From assembly GCA_018970145.1 (NCBI GenBank), contig JAGWWY010000002.1, positions 62,001 through 126,000 on the forward strand: a stretch of DNA of 64,000 nt, in the 5' to 3' direction. Shown one piece after another: positions 41,314 to 51,915 of this stretch (positions are counted from its first letter, which is position 1; each line of letters opens with the position of its first letter). This DNA comes from Gammaproteobacteria bacterium. GTDB taxonomy: Bacteria; Pseudomonadota; Gammaproteobacteria; Steroidobacterales; Steroidobacteraceae. The translations under genes were made by a program, and so were the position numbers. The notes below the pieces were generated by a model. The model made no database searches. It saw only the letters and a program-made list of their open reading frames with translations, and was not told the DNA's origin.

Positions 41314-44300
41314 ATGCCGAAAAGAACTGATATCCAAAGCATCCTGATCATCGGCGCAGGTCCGATCGTCATCGGCCAAGCCTGCGAGTTCGACTACTCG
41401 GGCGCGCAAGCCTGCAAGGCGCTGCGGGAGGAGGGCTACCGGGTGATTCTGGTGAACTCGAACCCCGCGACGATCATGACCGACCCCGGTATGGCCGATG
41501 CGACCTACATCGAACCGATCCACTGGCGCACCGTCGCCCGCATCATCGAGAAAGAGCGCCCGGATGCGGTGCTGCCGACGATGGGTGGTCAGACCGCGCT
41601 TAACACCGCACTCGATCTCGTGCGCGAGGGCGTGCTCGAGAAGTTCGATTGCGAGTTGATCGGTGCTTCACGTGATGCGATCGACATGGCCGAGGACCGA
41701 GAGCTTTTTCGCAACGCGATGCGCGAGATCGGCCTCGAGTCGGCTCAGTCTGCGGTCGCCCGAAGTCTCGAAGAGGCTTTTGCGATCCAAACGACGCTCG
41801 GCTACCCCTGTGTCATCCGACCGAGTTTTACTCTCGGTGGCTCAGGCGGCGGTATCGCGTACAACCGCGAGGAGTTCGAGTCAATCGTGCTGCGCGGTCT
41901 CGACGCCTCACCGACGAGCGAAGTGCTGATCGAGGAGTCGATCCTCGGATGGAAGGAGTTCGAGATGGAGGTCGTGCGCGATCGCGCCGACAACTGCATC
42001 ATCGTTTGCTCGATCGAGAACCTCGATCCGATGGGGGTGCACACCGGCGACTCTATCACGGTCGCACCGGCACAAACTTTGACGGACAAAGAATACCAGC
42101 GCATGCGTGACGCCTCGATCGCGGTATTGCGCAAGATCGGCGTCGATACCGGTGGTTCGAATGTGCAGTTCGCCGTGAATCCGGCAGACGGTCGGTTGAT
42201 CGTCATCGAGATGAACCCGCGTGTGTCGCGCTCCTCGGCGCTCGCCTCAAAGGCAACGGGATTCCCGATCGCCAAGATCGCAGCGAAATTAGCTGTCGGC
42301 TATACGCTGGATGAGCTGCGCAACGACATCACGGGCGGCGCAACGCCCGCTTCGTTCGAACCGACCATCGACTACGTCGTCACGAAGATCCCGCGATTCA
42401 CGTTCGAGAAGTTTCGCGGTGCCAACGATCGTCTCACCACACAGATGAAATCGGTGGGTGAGGTGATGGCGATCGGTCGTACCTTCCAAGAATCCCTTCA
42501 AAAAGCGCTGCGCGGTCTCGAGACGGGTCTGGACGGCTTGTCACCCGTGACCACACTGCCGCTCGGTGAGGGGACTGCTGCCACGCTCGCACACAACCTG
42601 CGGATGCCGGGCCCGGATCGTCTGCTGCAGACGGCCGATGCTTTTCGAGCCGGCTGGACTTTTGATCGGGTGCATGAGCTCACCCGCATCGATCCGTGGT
42701 TCTTGGCGCAGATCGAAGAAATCGTGTTACTCGAGGGTGAGGTTGCCCAGAGCACGCTCGCGAGTCTCGATGCCGTGCGTCTGCGGCAACTTAAGCGACA
42801 CGGGTTCTCTGACTCGCGTTTGGCGAAACTCGTCGGCGTCACCGAGGGCGAGATGCGTGCACGGCGTCAGCTGCTCGGCATTCGTCCCGTCTACAAGCGA
42901 GTCGATACGTGCGCAGCGGAGTTCTCGACGTCGACCGCCTATCTCTACTCGACCTATGAGCAAGAGTGCGAGGCTGAACCGACCCGCCGCCGCAAGATTG
43001 TAATCTTGGGCGGTGGTCCGAATCGTATCGGTCAAGGTATCGAGTTCGACTATTGCTGCGTGCATGCGGCACTCGCGCTGCGCGAGGATGGTTTCGAGAC
43101 CATCATGATCAACTGTAACCCGGAGACGGTCTCGACGGACTATGACACCTCGGATCGCTTGTACTTCGAGCCGCTGACGCTCGAGGATGTACTTGAGATC
43201 ATCGACAAAGAAAAACCCGAGGGCGTGATCGTGCAGTACGGCGGGCAGACACCGCTGAAGCTGTCGCGAGCGCTCGAGAAGGCGGGCGCGCCGATCATCG
43301 GTACCTCGCCCGAGTCGATCGACATGGCCGAGGATCGTGAGCGCTTCCAAAAATTGGTGCAGGCACTCGGGCTTCGCCAACCCGCCAACGCCACCGCACG
43401 CACGGAGTCGCAGGCGCTGGCGCTCGCGCGTGAAGTGGGCTTCCCGTTGGTGGTACGACCGTCTTATGTGCTCGGTGGTCGCGCGATGGAAATCGTCTTC
43501 AACGAGGACGATCTGCGCGCTTACATGACCGATGCCGTGAAGGTATCGAATGAGAGCCCCGTACTACTCGATCGATTCTTGGACGACGCGATCGAAGTCG
43601 ACGTTGACGCGGTCTGTGATGGTCGCAGCGTGCTGGTTGGCGGCATCATGGAGCACGTCGAGCAGGCGGGTGTGCACTCCGGTGACTCCGGCTGTTCGCT
43701 GCCGCCGAATTCTTTGTCCGTCGAATTGCAAGACGCGCTGCGCGATCAAACCAAGCAGCTTGCTCTGGCGCTCAATGTCGTCGGCTTGATGAATATCCAG
43801 TTCGCGATCCAGAACGGCGTGGTGTTCGTGCTCGAAGTGAATCCGCGTGCATCACGAACGGCGCCGTTCGTCTCGAAGGCGACCGGGCTTGCGCTCGCCA
43901 AGATCGGCGCGCGGGTGATGACCGGACAAACGCTGGCAGCGCTCGGTGCCACCACCGAGCGAGTCCCACCGTACTACTCGGTCAAGGAGGCCGTCTTCCC
44001 GTTCGTGAAGTTCCCGGAAGCCGATCCGATGCTCGGCCCCGAGATGAAATCGACGGGCGAGGTGATGGGCACCGGACGCAGCTTTGGCGAAGCCTACGCC
44101 AAGGCGCAGGCCGCCTCGAGCGTGGTGTTACCCCGCTCCGGGACCTGCTTTTTGAGCGTTCGTGAGCGCGACAAAGCAGGCGTGGTGCAACTGGCGCGTC
44201 GGCTCACCGAACGTGGTTTCGACCTCGTGGCCACCGAGGGGACTGCCGCGGTCATCGCGGCCGCCGGGATCGCGGCGCGCAAGGTCAACAAAGTGCGCGA

Positions 44301-44538
44301 GGGTCGACCCCACTGTGTCGACATGATTAAAAACGGTGACATTGTTCTGATCGTCAACACCACGGAGGGTAAGCAGGCCGTGCAAGAGTCACATTCGATC
44401 CGGCGCGAGGCGGTGCAGCGACGTGTGACCTACTACACGACGCTGGCGGCGGCGCTCGCAACGTGCGAGGCTCTCGACTCGCTCGATCAGGTCGACGTCA
44501 ACCGGCTGCAGGATCTGCATCAGGAGATGCCCGCATGA
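41314..44538 (+). CDS. carB: Carbamoyl-phosphate synthase large subunit
   Basis: A 1074-aa protein with two homologous ATP-grasp halves ([22 protein letters not shown] near residue 10 and [23 protein letters not shown] near 560) and a C-terminal allosteric MGS-like domain ([19 protein letters not shown]). It makes carbamoyl phosphate from bicarbonate, ammonia and two ATP. The start MPKRTDIQ is the family N-terminus. Its stop overlaps the greA start as ATGA. Confidence 0.98.
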   Translation: MPKRTDIQSILIIGAGPIVIGQACEFDYSGAQACKALREEGYRVILVNSNPATIMTDPGMADATYIEPIHWRTVARIIEKERPDAVLPTMGGQTALNTALDLVREGVLEKFDCELIGASRDAIDMAEDRELFRNAMREIGLESAQSAVARSLEEAFAIQTTLGYPCVIRPSFTLGGSGGGIAYNREEFESIVLRGLDASPTSEVLIEESILGWKEFEMEVVRDRADNCIIVCSIENLDPMGVHTGDSITVAPAQTLTDKEYQRMRDASIAVLRKIGVDTGGSNVQFAVNPADGRLIVIEMNPRVSRSSALASKATGFPIAKIAAKLAVGYTLDELRNDITGGATPASFEPTIDYVVTKIPRFTFEKFRGANDRLTTQMKSVGEVMAIGRTFQESLQKALRGLETGLDGLSPVTTLPLGEGTAATLAHNLRMPGPDRLLQTADAFRAGWTFDRVHELTRIDPWFLAQIEEIVLLEGEVAQSTLASLDAVRLRQLKRHGFSDSRLAKLVGVTEGEMRARRQLLGIRPVYKRVDTCAAEFSTSTAYLYSTYEQECEAEPTRRRKIVILGGGPNRIGQGIEFDYCCVHAALALREDGFETIMINCNPETVSTDYDTSDRLYFEPLTLEDVLEIIDKEKPEGVIVQYGGQTPLKLSRALEKAGAPIIGTSPESIDMAEDRERFQKLVQALGLRQPANATARTESQALALAREVGFPLVVRPSYVLGGRAMEIVFNEDDLRAYMTDAVKVSNESPVLLDRFLDDAIEVDVDAVCDGRSVLVGGIMEHVEQAGVHSGDSGCSLPPNSLSVELQDALRDQTKQLALALNVVGLMNIQFAIQNGVVFVLEVNPRASRTAPFVSKATGLALAKIGARVMTGQTLAALGATTERVPPYYSVKEAVFPFVKFPEADPMLGPEMKSTGEVMGTGRSFGEAYAKAQAASSVVLPRSGTCFLSVRERDKAGVVQLARRLTERGFDLVATEGTAAVIAAAGIAARKVNKVREGRPHCVDMIKNGDIVLIVNTTEGKQAVQESHSIRREAVQRRVTYYTTLAAALATCEALDSLDQVDVNRLQDLHQEMPA

Positions 44539-45014
44539 AGCGTAATCCGATCACCTTGCGTGGCGCTGAGATGCTGCGCGCCGAATTAAAGCGCCTCAAA
44601 AGCGAGGATCGTCCGAGCATCATCAAGGCGATTGCCGAGGCGCGCAGTCATGGCGATTTGTCCGAGAATGCCGAGTATCACGCGGCGCGTGAACAGCAGG
44701 GCTTCATCGAGGGTCGAATCGCCGAACTCGAGGCGAAGCTTTCAACGGCCGAGATCATCGATGTTGCGCAGCTGACGCCGGGCGACAAGGTCGTCTTCGG
44801 CGCGACGGTCGATCTGGAGGCCGAGGAAGACGGTAAACGTGTCACGTATACCATCGTGGGCGACGATGAGGCCGATATCCGTGCCTCGCGTATCGCCATC
44901 ACCTCGCCGATCGCGCGCGCGCTGATCGGCAAGACCGAGGGCGATGTGGTCGATGTCACAGCCCCCGGTGGCGTTCGCTCGTACGAAATCGTCGCGGTAC
45001 GGTACGAAGGCTAA
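44535..45014 (+). CDS. greA: Transcription elongation factor GreA
   Basis: A 159-aa factor that rescues backtracked RNA polymerase. The N-terminal coiled coil has [31 protein letters not shown] near 26-55, with the acidic tip residues Asp and Glu, and the C-terminal FKBP-like domain ends [20 protein letters not shown]. The start overlaps carB (ATGA), a common gammaproteobacterial linkage. It converges on yhbY with a 31-bp gap. Confidence 0.98.
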   Translation: MKRNPITLRGAEMLRAELKRLKSEDRPSIIKAIAEARSHGDLSENAEYHAAREQQGFIEGRIAELEAKLSTAEIIDVAQLTPGDKVVFGATVDLEAEEDGKRVTYTIVGDDEADIRASRIAITSPIARALIGKTEGDVVDVTAPGGVRSYEIVAVRYEG

Positions 45015-45045
45015 GGCGCTCGTTACGGCGCGCAAGCCGCCGCGA

Positions 45046-45342
45046 TCAATCTGGTAAAACGATCTTGCGTAAATCGGTACGCGGCTTGTAGAGCGTGGCC
45101 ACGTGACCGATGCGACCGACCAGCGCGCTTTCACACTGCACCGCCAGTGCTTCGAGCGCAGCATCGCGCGCTTCGCGATCTGCACCGGTCATGCGAACTT
45201 TAATCAGCTCGTGATCATGCAACGCCCGCTGCGTCTCGGCGACGACCGCCGCGCTCACGCCGGCGTTGCCGACGAGGATGATCGGTTTGAGAGGATGGGC
45301 GAGCCCACGCAGGTACCGGCGTTGTTTTTCTGTTAGTTTCAC
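45046..45342 (-). CDS. yhbY: CRM-domain RNA-binding protein YhbY
   Basis: A 98-aa ribosome-assembly factor with a single CRM/YhbY domain: KQRRYLRGLAHPLKPIILVGNAGVS with the GNxG-type loop, then HELIKVRMTG. The GTG at 45342 gives the family N-terminus (KLTEKQRR); the open frame beyond it is antisense to rlmE. No ribosome site is visible, and TAGAAT at 45355-45350 is 7 bases upstream, so the mRNA may be leaderless. It diverges from rlmE over 24 bp. Confidence 0.93.
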   Translation of the reverse strand: MKLTEKQRRYLRGLAHPLKPIILVGNAGVSAAVVAETQRALHDHELIKVRMTGADREARDAALEALAVQCESALVGRIGHVATLYKPRTDLRKIVLPD

Positions 45343-45366
45343 GGCCGCTATTCTACCCCTTCGAGC

Positions 45367-45993
45367 ATGGTCAAACGTACGCAAAGCAGCCGCGAGTGGC
45401 TGAAGGAACATTTCACTGACCCGTTCGTGAAGCGAGCCTGGGCCGAGGGCTGGCGCTCGCGCGCCGTCTTCAAGCTCGAGGAAATCGATCGCAAGGAAAA
45501 ACTGCTGCAACCGGGCATGGTGGTGCTCGATCTCGGCTCGACGCCCGGCGCGTGGAGTCAGTACGCCAAACGCCGGGTCGGCAAGCACGGAACGCTGATC
45601 GCGAGCGACATCTTGCCGATGGAGCCCATCGCCGGTGTGGACTTCATCGAAGGGGATTTTCGCGAGGAGTCCGTGTTCGAGGCGATCTTGGCCAAAGTGC
45701 CGCCGGGCGGTGTCGATGTGGTGCTCTCGGATATGGCACCGAATCTTTCGGGCGTGGATGCGATCGACAAGCCTAGATCGCTGTATTTATGTGAATTAGC
45801 ACTCGATTTGGCCAACCGGGCCTTGAAGCCGGGCGGTGACGTCCTCATCAAGACTTTTCAGGGCACGGGTTTTGATGTCTTCGTCGCTGAGGCGCGTAAA
45901 CATTACACTCGGGTCAAATTTGCCAAGCCTGCGGCCTCACGTTCACGCAGCCCCGAACTTTACCTGCTTGCGCGCGGTCGAAAGGCGGTGTGA
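45367..45993 (+). CDS. rlmE: 23S rRNA 2-prime-O-methyltransferase RlmE
   Basis: A 208-aa SAM-dependent methyltransferase (FtsJ/RrmJ) that methylates U2552 of 23S rRNA. The K-D-K-E tetrad is visible: Lys in SRAVFKLEEID, Asp in VLSDMAPN, Lys in DVLIKTFQG, Glu in SRSPELYLLARG. The SAM loop is LDLGSTPGAWSQ near 55. It is followed by ftsH, the classic rlmE-ftsH pair. Confidence 0.98.
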   Translation: MVKRTQSSREWLKEHFTDPFVKRAWAEGWRSRAVFKLEEIDRKEKLLQPGMVVLDLGSTPGAWSQYAKRRVGKHGTLIASDILPMEPIAGVDFIEGDFREESVFEAILAKVPPGGVDVVLSDMAPNLSGVDAIDKPRSLYLCELALDLANRALKPGGDVLIKTFQGTGFDVFVAEARKHYTRVKFAKPAASRSRSPELYLLARGRKAV

Positions 45994-46078
45994 GCGGCGG
46001 TTTTCACTGGTTCGGCGGACGCGCTTCGTGTAGTTTGATCGCAGCGGGGCGAGGGAACGCGCCTTCGAGGTATTGGTA

Positions 46079-48010
46079 ATGAACGATCTGATGAAGAATT
46101 TTGTGGTGTGGGCTCTGATCGCGCTGGCGGTCCTCGTGCTCTTCAGCCAATTCATGCCCCGCTCGGGCCCCGTCGCTGAGATCAGCTACTCGACCTTTCT
46201 CGGCGAAATTCGCAACGGACGGATCGAGAGCGTCGTGTTGCAAGGCGACACGATCATCGGGACGCGCAAGGACAAGTCGACCTTCGAGCTCTACAACCCG
46301 GAGACGGACAACACCGCGCTCATCGGCACGCTCGCCAAGTCCGACGTTGCGATCATCGGCCGTGCGCCGAAGCAGCCGAACTTTCTCGCCCAGTTGATCC
46401 TGCAGCTTGCGCCAGCCTTGCTGTTGATTCTGGTGTTTGCCTGGATGCTGCGGCAGATGCAGGGCGGCGGTAATGGCCGCGGCGCGATGTCGTTCGGCAA
46501 GAGTCGTGCTCGGCTCTTGAGTGAAGATCAGGTCTCGGTGACCTTCGCCGATGTCGCCGGTGTTGATGAGGCCAAGACCGAAGTCGGGGAAATCGTCGAC
46601 TTCCTCAAAGACCCTTCCAAGTTCCAGAAGCTCGGCGGCAAGATCCCCAAGGGTGTGCTCATGGTGGGCAGTCCGGGTACCGGCAAGACGCTGCTCGCTC
46701 GCGCCATCGCGGGTGAGGCGAAGGTGCCGTTCTTCACCATCTCCGGATCCGACTTCGTCGAGATGTTCGTGGGTGTCGGTGCTTCGCGCGTGCGCGACAT
46801 GTTCGAGCAGGCTAAAAAGCACGCTCCCTGTATCATTTTCATTGACGAAATCGATGCCGTCGGTCGTCATCGCGGCGCCGGTCTCGGCGGTGGTCACGAT
46901 GAGCGTGAGCAGACATTGAACCAACTGCTCGTTGAGATGGACGGCTTCGAGGGCAACGAGGGCATCATCGTCATCGCAGCCACCAACCGTCCCGATGTGC
47001 TCGATCCGGCGTTGCTGCGACCGGGCCGTTTTGATCGTCAGGTCGTGGTGCCGCTGCCGGATGTGCGCGGTCGCGAGCAAATCTTGAAGGTTCACATGCG
47101 CAAGGTGCCGCTTGGCGAGGATGTGAAACCCTCGCTGATCGCGCGCGGTACGCCTGGGTTCTCAGGCGCTGATCTGGCCAATCTCGTCAACGAGGCGGCG
47201 CTATTCGCTGCGCGCGCGAACAAGCGCATCGTCAGCATGGAGGAGTTCGAGCGCGCCAAGGACAAGATCATGATGGGCGCCGAGCGGCGCTCCATGGTGA
47301 TGACCGAGGACGAGAAGCGCATGACTGCCTATCACGAGGCCGGTCACGCCATCGTCGGCATTTCGGTGCCCGAGCATGACCCGGTCTATAAGGTCACGAT
47401 TATCCCGCGCGGGCGCGCGCTCGGTGTGACGCAGTTCCTGCCGGAGCAGGATCGTTATTCCATGAGCAAGCGCCGCATCGAGTCGAGCATCACGACGCTC
47501 TTCGGTGGGCGTATCGCCGAAGAAATCATTTTCGGCGTTGATTCGGTCACGACCGGGGCCTCAAACGATATCGAGCGCGCGACGGATCTAGCACGCAGCA
47601 TGGTGACGAAGTGGGGTCTGTCCGACCGACTCGGCCCTTTGACGTACTCTGAAGAGTCCGGCGAGGTCTTCCTTGGGCGCTCGGTCACGCAGACGAAGCA
47701 GGTATCGGACGAGACGGCGCACGCGATCGACCAGGAAGTACGACGCGTCATCGAGAGTAACTACCAGCGTGCCAAGGACATCCTTCAGACCCATTTGGAT
47801 AAGTTGCACGCGATGGCCGACGCGCTGATGAAGTTCGAGACGATCGACGACGCGCAGATCAAGGACATCATGGAAGGACGCCCGCCGCGTGAGCCCTCTG
47901 GCTGGGATGACTCCGCCTCGAGCGGTTCGACCGGGGGCGACACGCCGCCGCGCCCTGCGCCCTCGGGTGGCATTGGCACCACGCCCGCCGGTGAGGGCAG
48001 CGCCGGCTGA
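46079..48010 (+). CDS. ftsH: ATP-dependent zinc metalloprotease FtsH
   Basis: A 643-aa membrane AAA protease. TM1 is at 8-24 and TM2 near 105-125; Walker A GSPGTGKT is 197-204; Walker B is IIFIDEID; the zinc site HEAGH is at 419-423. It degrades misfolded membrane proteins and regulators such as RpoH and LpxC. The tail is Gly/Pro/Ser-rich. GAGG lies 9 nt before the ATG. The stop overlaps the folP start (TGATG). Confidence 0.98.
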   Translation: MNDLMKNFVVWALIALAVLVLFSQFMPRSGPVAEISYSTFLGEIRNGRIESVVLQGDTIIGTRKDKSTFELYNPETDNTALIGTLAKSDVAIIGRAPKQPNFLAQLILQLAPALLLILVFAWMLRQMQGGGNGRGAMSFGKSRARLLSEDQVSVTFADVAGVDEAKTEVGEIVDFLKDPSKFQKLGGKIPKGVLMVGSPGTGKTLLARAIAGEAKVPFFTISGSDFVEMFVGVGASRVRDMFEQAKKHAPCIIFIDEIDAVGRHRGAGLGGGHDEREQTLNQLLVEMDGFEGNEGIIVIAATNRPDVLDPALLRPGRFDRQVVVPLPDVRGREQILKVHMRKVPLGEDVKPSLIARGTPGFSGADLANLVNEAALFAARANKRIVSMEEFERAKDKIMMGAERRSMVMTEDEKRMTAYHEAGHAIVGISVPEHDPVYKVTIIPRGRALGVTQFLPEQDRYSMSKRRIESSITTLFGGRIAEEIIFGVDSVTTGASNDIERATDLARSMVTKWGLSDRLGPLTYSEESGEVFLGRSVTQTKQVSDETAHAIDQEVRRVIESNYQRAKDILQTHLDKLHAMADALMKFETIDDAQIKDIMEGRPPREPSGWDDSASSGSTGGDTPPRPAPSGGIGTTPAGEGSAG

Positions 48011-48846
48011 TGTTGCTGCGCTGCGCAGATCGAGTTCTCGATTTGCGTTTCCCGAGGGTCATGGGCGTGCTCAATGTCACGCCCGATTCCTTCTCCGATG
48101 GCGGTCGCTTCGTCGATGTGGCGGCAGCCATGTCGGCTGCCGAACGAATGCGCGCCGCCGGCGCAGACATCATCGATGTGGGCGGCGAGTCGACGCGCCC
48201 GGGGGCTGCCGCGGTCTCAGCCGACGAGGAGTGGCGGCGGGTCGAGCCCATCCTGTGCGCCTTGCTCGAGCGAGGGGCTTGCGTTTCCCTCGATTCCAGC
48301 AAGCCTGAGGTGATTCGCGCAGGTCTCGCGCTCGGCGTGCACTTGATCAACGATGTCTATGCACTGCGCCAACCCGGAGCACTCGAGGCGGTGGCCTCGA
48401 GCGGCGCGGCGGTTTGTCTGATGCACATGCAGGGCGAGCCACGCACGATGCAGCGGGCTCCCCACTACGTCGATGTCGTTGCGGAGGTGGGTGATTTTCT
48501 CGCCGAGCGGCTGCGGGCCGCTCGGGCAGCGGGCATCTCGGAGGATCGATTGGTGATCGACCCGGGTTTCGGCTTCGGCAAGAGCCTGCCGCACAATCTC
48601 GCGTTGCTGCGGCGCCTTGGTGAGCTCCAGTCGCTCGCGGTGCCGATACTCGCTGGATTATCGCGCAAGTCGATGCTCGCGCAGCTCACGGGTCGTCCCG
48701 TGGAGGCGCGTTTGGCCGGGAGCCTCGCGCTCGCGCTCGCCGCGTGTGAGGGCGGTGCGCGTATCATCCGCGTCCACGATGTTGCCGAGACAGTCGATGC
48801 ACTCAAGGTTTGGCGCGCATGGCGTCACGAGACGACACTCGACTAA
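48010..48846 (+). CDS. folP: Dihydropteroate synthase
   Basis: A 278-aa TIM-barrel enzyme joining p-aminobenzoate to the pterin in folate synthesis. Signatures are MGVLNVTPDSFSDGG near 18-32 and DIIDVGGESTRPGA near 55-68; LIDPGFGFGKSLPHNLALL and IPILAGLSRKSML supply further substrate contacts. Translation is coupled to ftsH by a one-base overlap, the usual ftsH-folP-glmM order. Confidence 0.97.
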   Translation: MLLRCADRVLDLRFPRVMGVLNVTPDSFSDGGRFVDVAAAMSAAERMRAAGADIIDVGGESTRPGAAAVSADEEWRRVEPILCALLERGACVSLDSSKPEVIRAGLALGVHLINDVYALRQPGALEAVASSGAAVCLMHMQGEPRTMQRAPHYVDVVAEVGDFLAERLRAARAAGISEDRLVIDPGFGFGKSLPHNLALLRRLGELQSLAVPILAGLSRKSMLAQLTGRPVEARLAGSLALALAACEGGARIIRVHDVAETVDALKVWRAWRHETTLD

Positions 48847-48900
48847 TCTCGTCGGGCAGTCAGGACAAGGGAACTCAGGTAATCGGGGCTCGCACAGAAC

Positions 48901-50232
48901 ATGACCAGACAATATTTTGGCACTGACGGTGTGCGTGGCACGGTGGGGCAGGACCCGCTGACCGTGGATTTTGCGTTGCGCTTGGCCAGCGCTGCCGCGC
49001 GGGTGCTCGCGCCGCAGGGTGGTACGGTCCTCATCGGCAAAGATACGCGGCTCTCGGGTTATATGTTTGAAGCGGCACTCGAGGCGGGATTTATCGCCGC
49101 CGGGCTCGATGTGCTGCTAATCGGACCTTTGCCGACACCTGGCATCGCCTTCATGACGCGCCACTTCAATTGTCGATTCGGTGTCGTGATCAGTGCGTCT
49201 CACAATCCCTACTACGACAACGGCATCAAGTTCTTCGATGCCGAAGGCGGCAAGTTGTCGGACGAGGCTGAGGAACGTATCGAAGCCGAGTTGGCCAATG
49301 GGGCCACCACCGTCGAGTCGGGGCGTCTCGGTCGAGCAGTTCGCGTTGATAAAACTCGCAAGGCTTATCAGGATTTTTGTTGCGCGACCTTTCCGGCGGG
49401 CAAGAGCCTCAAGGGCATGAAGATCGTGATCGATTGCGCGCACGGTGCTGGCTACAAGGTCGCTCCGCGTATCCTGACCGATCTTGGCGCCGAGATCGTG
49501 CCGATCGGCTGCTCGCCGACCGGCCGTAACATCAACGAGGGCTGCGGCTCCACCTCGCCCGAACTGTTGCAATTGACGGTGCCAGGCGTGAAGGCTCAGG
49601 TCGGCATTGCACTTGATGGCGATGGCGATCGTCTCGTGATGGTTGATCATCTCGGTCGCAAGGTCGACGGCGATCAACTGCTCTATGTGATCGCTCTGGC
49701 CAAGCATGCGATCGGGACTTTGCGTGGCCCGGTGGTGGGCACGTTGATGACGAATTTCGGTCTCGAACGCGCGCTGCGCGAGAGCGGTATCGGCTTCGAA
49801 CGGGCGGCCGTGGGTGATCGTTACGTGCTCGCCAAGTTGCGCGAAACGGGTGGTGTACTCGGTGGCGAGACGTCAGGGCATCTACTGACGCTCGATCAGA
49901 CGACCACCGGCGACGCGATGATCGCCGCGCTGCAGGTATTGGGCGTGATGTGCGACACCGGTAAGTCGCTCGCCGAGTTGACGGCCGGTTTGCAGTTGCT
50001 GCCGCAAGCGATGATCAACGTGCGCGTGGCTGAGCGGTTCGATCCGTACACGCGCGATTCGGTGAAAAAAGTGGTCGATGCGGTCAACGCCGAGCTCGAT
50101 GGTCGTGGCCGCGTGGTGTTGCGCGCCTCCGGTACCGAGCCGCTGATTCGAGTGATGGTGGAGGCGGAGGAGTCCGCGACGGCTCGAAGTCTCGCTCAAA
50201 GAATTGCCGATGCCGTCCAATCGGGGGTATGA
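48901..50232 (+). CDS. glmM: Phosphoglucosamine mutase
   Basis: A 443-aa mutase converting glucosamine-6-phosphate to glucosamine-1-phosphate for peptidoglycan and LPS. YFGTDGVRG is at the N-terminus; the phosphoserine loop is VISASHNPYYDNGIKFF near 98-115; the metal loop is ALDGDGDRLVM near 240; the sugar loop is GGETSGH; the phosphate loop is RASGTEPLIRVMVE. It overlaps tpiA by ATGA. Confidence 0.98.
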   Translation: MTRQYFGTDGVRGTVGQDPLTVDFALRLASAAARVLAPQGGTVLIGKDTRLSGYMFEAALEAGFIAAGLDVLLIGPLPTPGIAFMTRHFNCRFGVVISASHNPYYDNGIKFFDAEGGKLSDEAEERIEAELANGATTVESGRLGRAVRVDKTRKAYQDFCCATFPAGKSLKGMKIVIDCAHGAGYKVAPRILTDLGAEIVPIGCSPTGRNINEGCGSTSPELLQLTVPGVKAQVGIALDGDGDRLVMVDHLGRKVDGDQLLYVIALAKHAIGTLRGPVVGTLMTNFGLERALRESGIGFERAAVGDRYVLAKLRETGGVLGGETSGHLLTLDQTTTGDAMIAALQVLGVMCDTGKSLAELTAGLQLLPQAMINVRVAERFDPYTRDSVKKVVDAVNAELDGRGRVVLRASGTEPLIRVMVEAEESATARSLAQRIADAVQSGV

Positions 50233-51002
50233 AGATGACACGTCAGCCTTTGGTGGTTGGTAACTGGAAGATGCATGGCTCGATCGCGGGTAACGCCGAG
50301 TTGCTGCGCGGCTTGCGTGAATTGTTGCCAACGAGCGGCGCCGCCAGCGCCGTGTGTCCGCCGTTCGTTTATCTGCCTGCGGTCAGCGCCGCGCTTGCGG
50401 GCAGCCCGATCGAGCTTGGCGCACAGGATGTCTGCGAACAGGGCGAGGCCGGTGCGTATACCGGCGAGGTCGCGGCATCGATGTTGCGTGAGGTCGGTTG
50501 TCGCTATGTCATCGTTGGCCACTCCGAGCGTCGCGCGATCTATGGCGAAACCGACGCACTCGTCGCCCGCAAGTTTGCAGCGGCTGTCGCCGCCGGGCTC
50601 GTGCCGATACTGTGCGTCGGCGAGTCGTTGCAAGAACGTGATTCAGGTGCGACCGAGGCCGTCGTCGTTCGGCAGCTCGAGGCGGTGATCAGCACCGTCG
50701 GGGTCGGGGCCGTCGGTCGCGGCGTGCTGGCGTATGAGCCGGTCTGGGCGATCGGAACGGGTCGAACAGCAAGCCCGGAACAGGCGCAGGACGTCCACGC
50801 TTGCCTGCGTGGTCGGATCGCCTCAATCGATGCTACAATCGCCGGCTCCGTGAGGGTCCTTTACGGGGGCAGCGTCAAGGCGGGCAACGCGAGAGAGATT
50901 TTCGCGATGCCGGATGTCGACGGTGGCCTGATAGGTGGAGCCTCACTGAAAGCAGCGGAGTTTGCAGCGATCGTCGCCGCAGCCACTGCAACCGGAAAGT
51001 GA
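50229..51002 (+). CDS. tpiA: Triosephosphate isomerase
   Basis: A 257-aa TIM barrel. NWKMHG near residue 12 holds the catalytic Lys, VIVGHSERR near 95 the His, and AYEPVWAIGTG near 165-175 the Glu and loop 6; LYGGSVKAGNA and GGLIGGASLK end the barrel. It interconverts glyceraldehyde-3-phosphate and dihydroxyacetone phosphate. An alternative ATG at 50235 exists; the overlapping ATGA with glmM favours 50229. Confidence 0.97.
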   Translation: MKMTRQPLVVGNWKMHGSIAGNAELLRGLRELLPTSGAASAVCPPFVYLPAVSAALAGSPIELGAQDVCEQGEAGAYTGEVAASMLREVGCRYVIVGHSERRAIYGETDALVARKFAAAVAAGLVPILCVGESLQERDSGATEAVVVRQLEAVISTVGVGAVGRGVLAYEPVWAIGTGRTASPEQAQDVHACLRGRIASIDATIAGSVRVLYGGSVKAGNAREIFAMPDVDGGLIGGASLKAAEFAAIVAAATATGK

Positions 51003-51009
51003 ACATCAC

Positions 51010-51357
51010 ATGCTGCTGACCGCCCTGACCATCTTGCAAGTGTTCGTTTCGATCGCGATCGTCGCGCTCGTGTTGTTGCAGCGTGGCCGCGGCGCCGATG
51101 CCGGTGCTGGTTTCGGTGCGGGCGCTTCGGGTAGCGTGTTCGGCGCGCGCGGCGCGACCACGGGTTTGTCGCGCTCCACGGCGATTTTCGCTGCTATTTT
51201 TATGCTCAACAGCTTGGCGCTGGCGTGGCTTGGTACGCGCGCTACCGCTGAGACCTCGGAAGGCTTGCTCGGCGAATCCGTCGAGCAAGTGGCGCCGGTC
51301 ACTTCGGCGCCGACATTGTCTGACGCACCGCCGGTGGCGCCAGAGCAGGGTCAGTAA
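51010..51357 (+). CDS. secG: Preprotein translocase subunit SecG
   Basis: A 115-aa inner-membrane protein with two membrane helices (about 4-24 and 55-75) around the conserved LLQRGRGADAGAGFGAGASGSVFGARG loop, as in SecG. The C-terminal tail is Pro/Ala/Glu-rich. It stimulates SecYEG export. The order tpiA-secG-tRNA-Leu-nuo is common in gammaproteobacteria. The gene follows tpiA after 7 bases. Confidence 0.95.
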   Translation: MLLTALTILQVFVSIAIVALVLLQRGRGADAGAGFGAGASGSVFGARGATTGLSRSTAIFAAIFMLNSLALAWLGTRATAETSEGLLGESVEQVAPVTSAPTLSDAPPVAPEQGQ

Positions 51358-51373
51358 GTCTGACAACGACGTT

Positions 51374-51458
51374 GCGGTCGTGGTGGAATTGGTAGACACA
51401 CTAGCTTGAGGGGCTAGCGCCGAGAGGTATGGGAGTTCGAGTCTCCCCGACCGCACCA
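51374..51458 (+). tRNA. tRNA-Leu(GAG)
   Basis: An 85-nt class II tRNA. Acceptor GCGGTCG pairs with CGACCGC, with discriminator A and encoded CCA (51456-51458). The anticodon stem CTAGC/GCTAG encloses loop TTGAGGG, giving anticodon GAG (51408-51410), which reads CUC and CUU. A variable arm and T-loop GTTCGAGTC are present. Confidence 0.96.
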
Positions 51459-51546
51459 AACTCGATTCATACCCTGCTACAATTCGCGCCGCTTGCGGCA
51501 CGGGGGTTACGCGGTGTTGCGCCGTGTTCGTGCTAGGGCGGTGAAC

Positions 51547-51915
51547 ATGCTCTCGAATTATTTGCCTGCACTGATCTTCCTGGCAGTGGCTACGGGTCTT
51601 GCTACCGTACTACTCCTACTGGGTACCGGACTGGGTCGGTATTTCTCCAAAGCGCCTGACGATGCGCAAAAACTCTCGGCTTACGAGTGTGGCTTCGATG
51701 CCTTCGAAGACACCCGAATGAAGTTCGATGTTCGTTACTACCTCGTCGCCATCCTCTTCATCGTCTTCGATCTGGAAATCGCCTTTCTCTTTCCGTGGGC
51801 TGTCGCGCTCGAATCGATCGGCACCTTCGGTCTAGTCGCCATGGGTATTTTCCTCGGCATCTTGATCGTCGGGTTCATCTACGAGTGGAAAAAGGGAGCA
51901 CTCGAGTGGGATTGA
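51547..51915 (+). CDS. nuoA: NADH-quinone oxidoreductase subunit A
   Basis: A 122-aa membrane subunit of complex I with three helices. The conserved loop [39 protein letters not shown] is present, including the Cys of the TM1-2 loop. The ATG at 51547 is taken; GTG at 51541 is an alternative. An upstream TACAAT (51478-51483) might be a -10 for the operon, but its -35 is poor. It overlaps nuoB by 10 bases. Confidence 0.97.
   Translation: MLSNYLPALIFLAVATGLATVLLLLGTGLGRYFSKAPDDAQKLSAYECGFDAFEDTRMKFDVRYYLVAILFIVFDLEIAFLFPWAVALESIGTFGLVAMGIFLGILIVGFIYEWKKGALEWD

Noticed and set aside
46004-47095. 363-codon minus-strand open frame over ftsH
   Set aside because: Antisense of ftsH, with no domain and no promoter or ribosome site.
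50831-50840. TACAAT inside tpiA as a secG promoter
   Set aside because: No -35 at 16-18 bases and the position lies well within the tpiA coding sequence.
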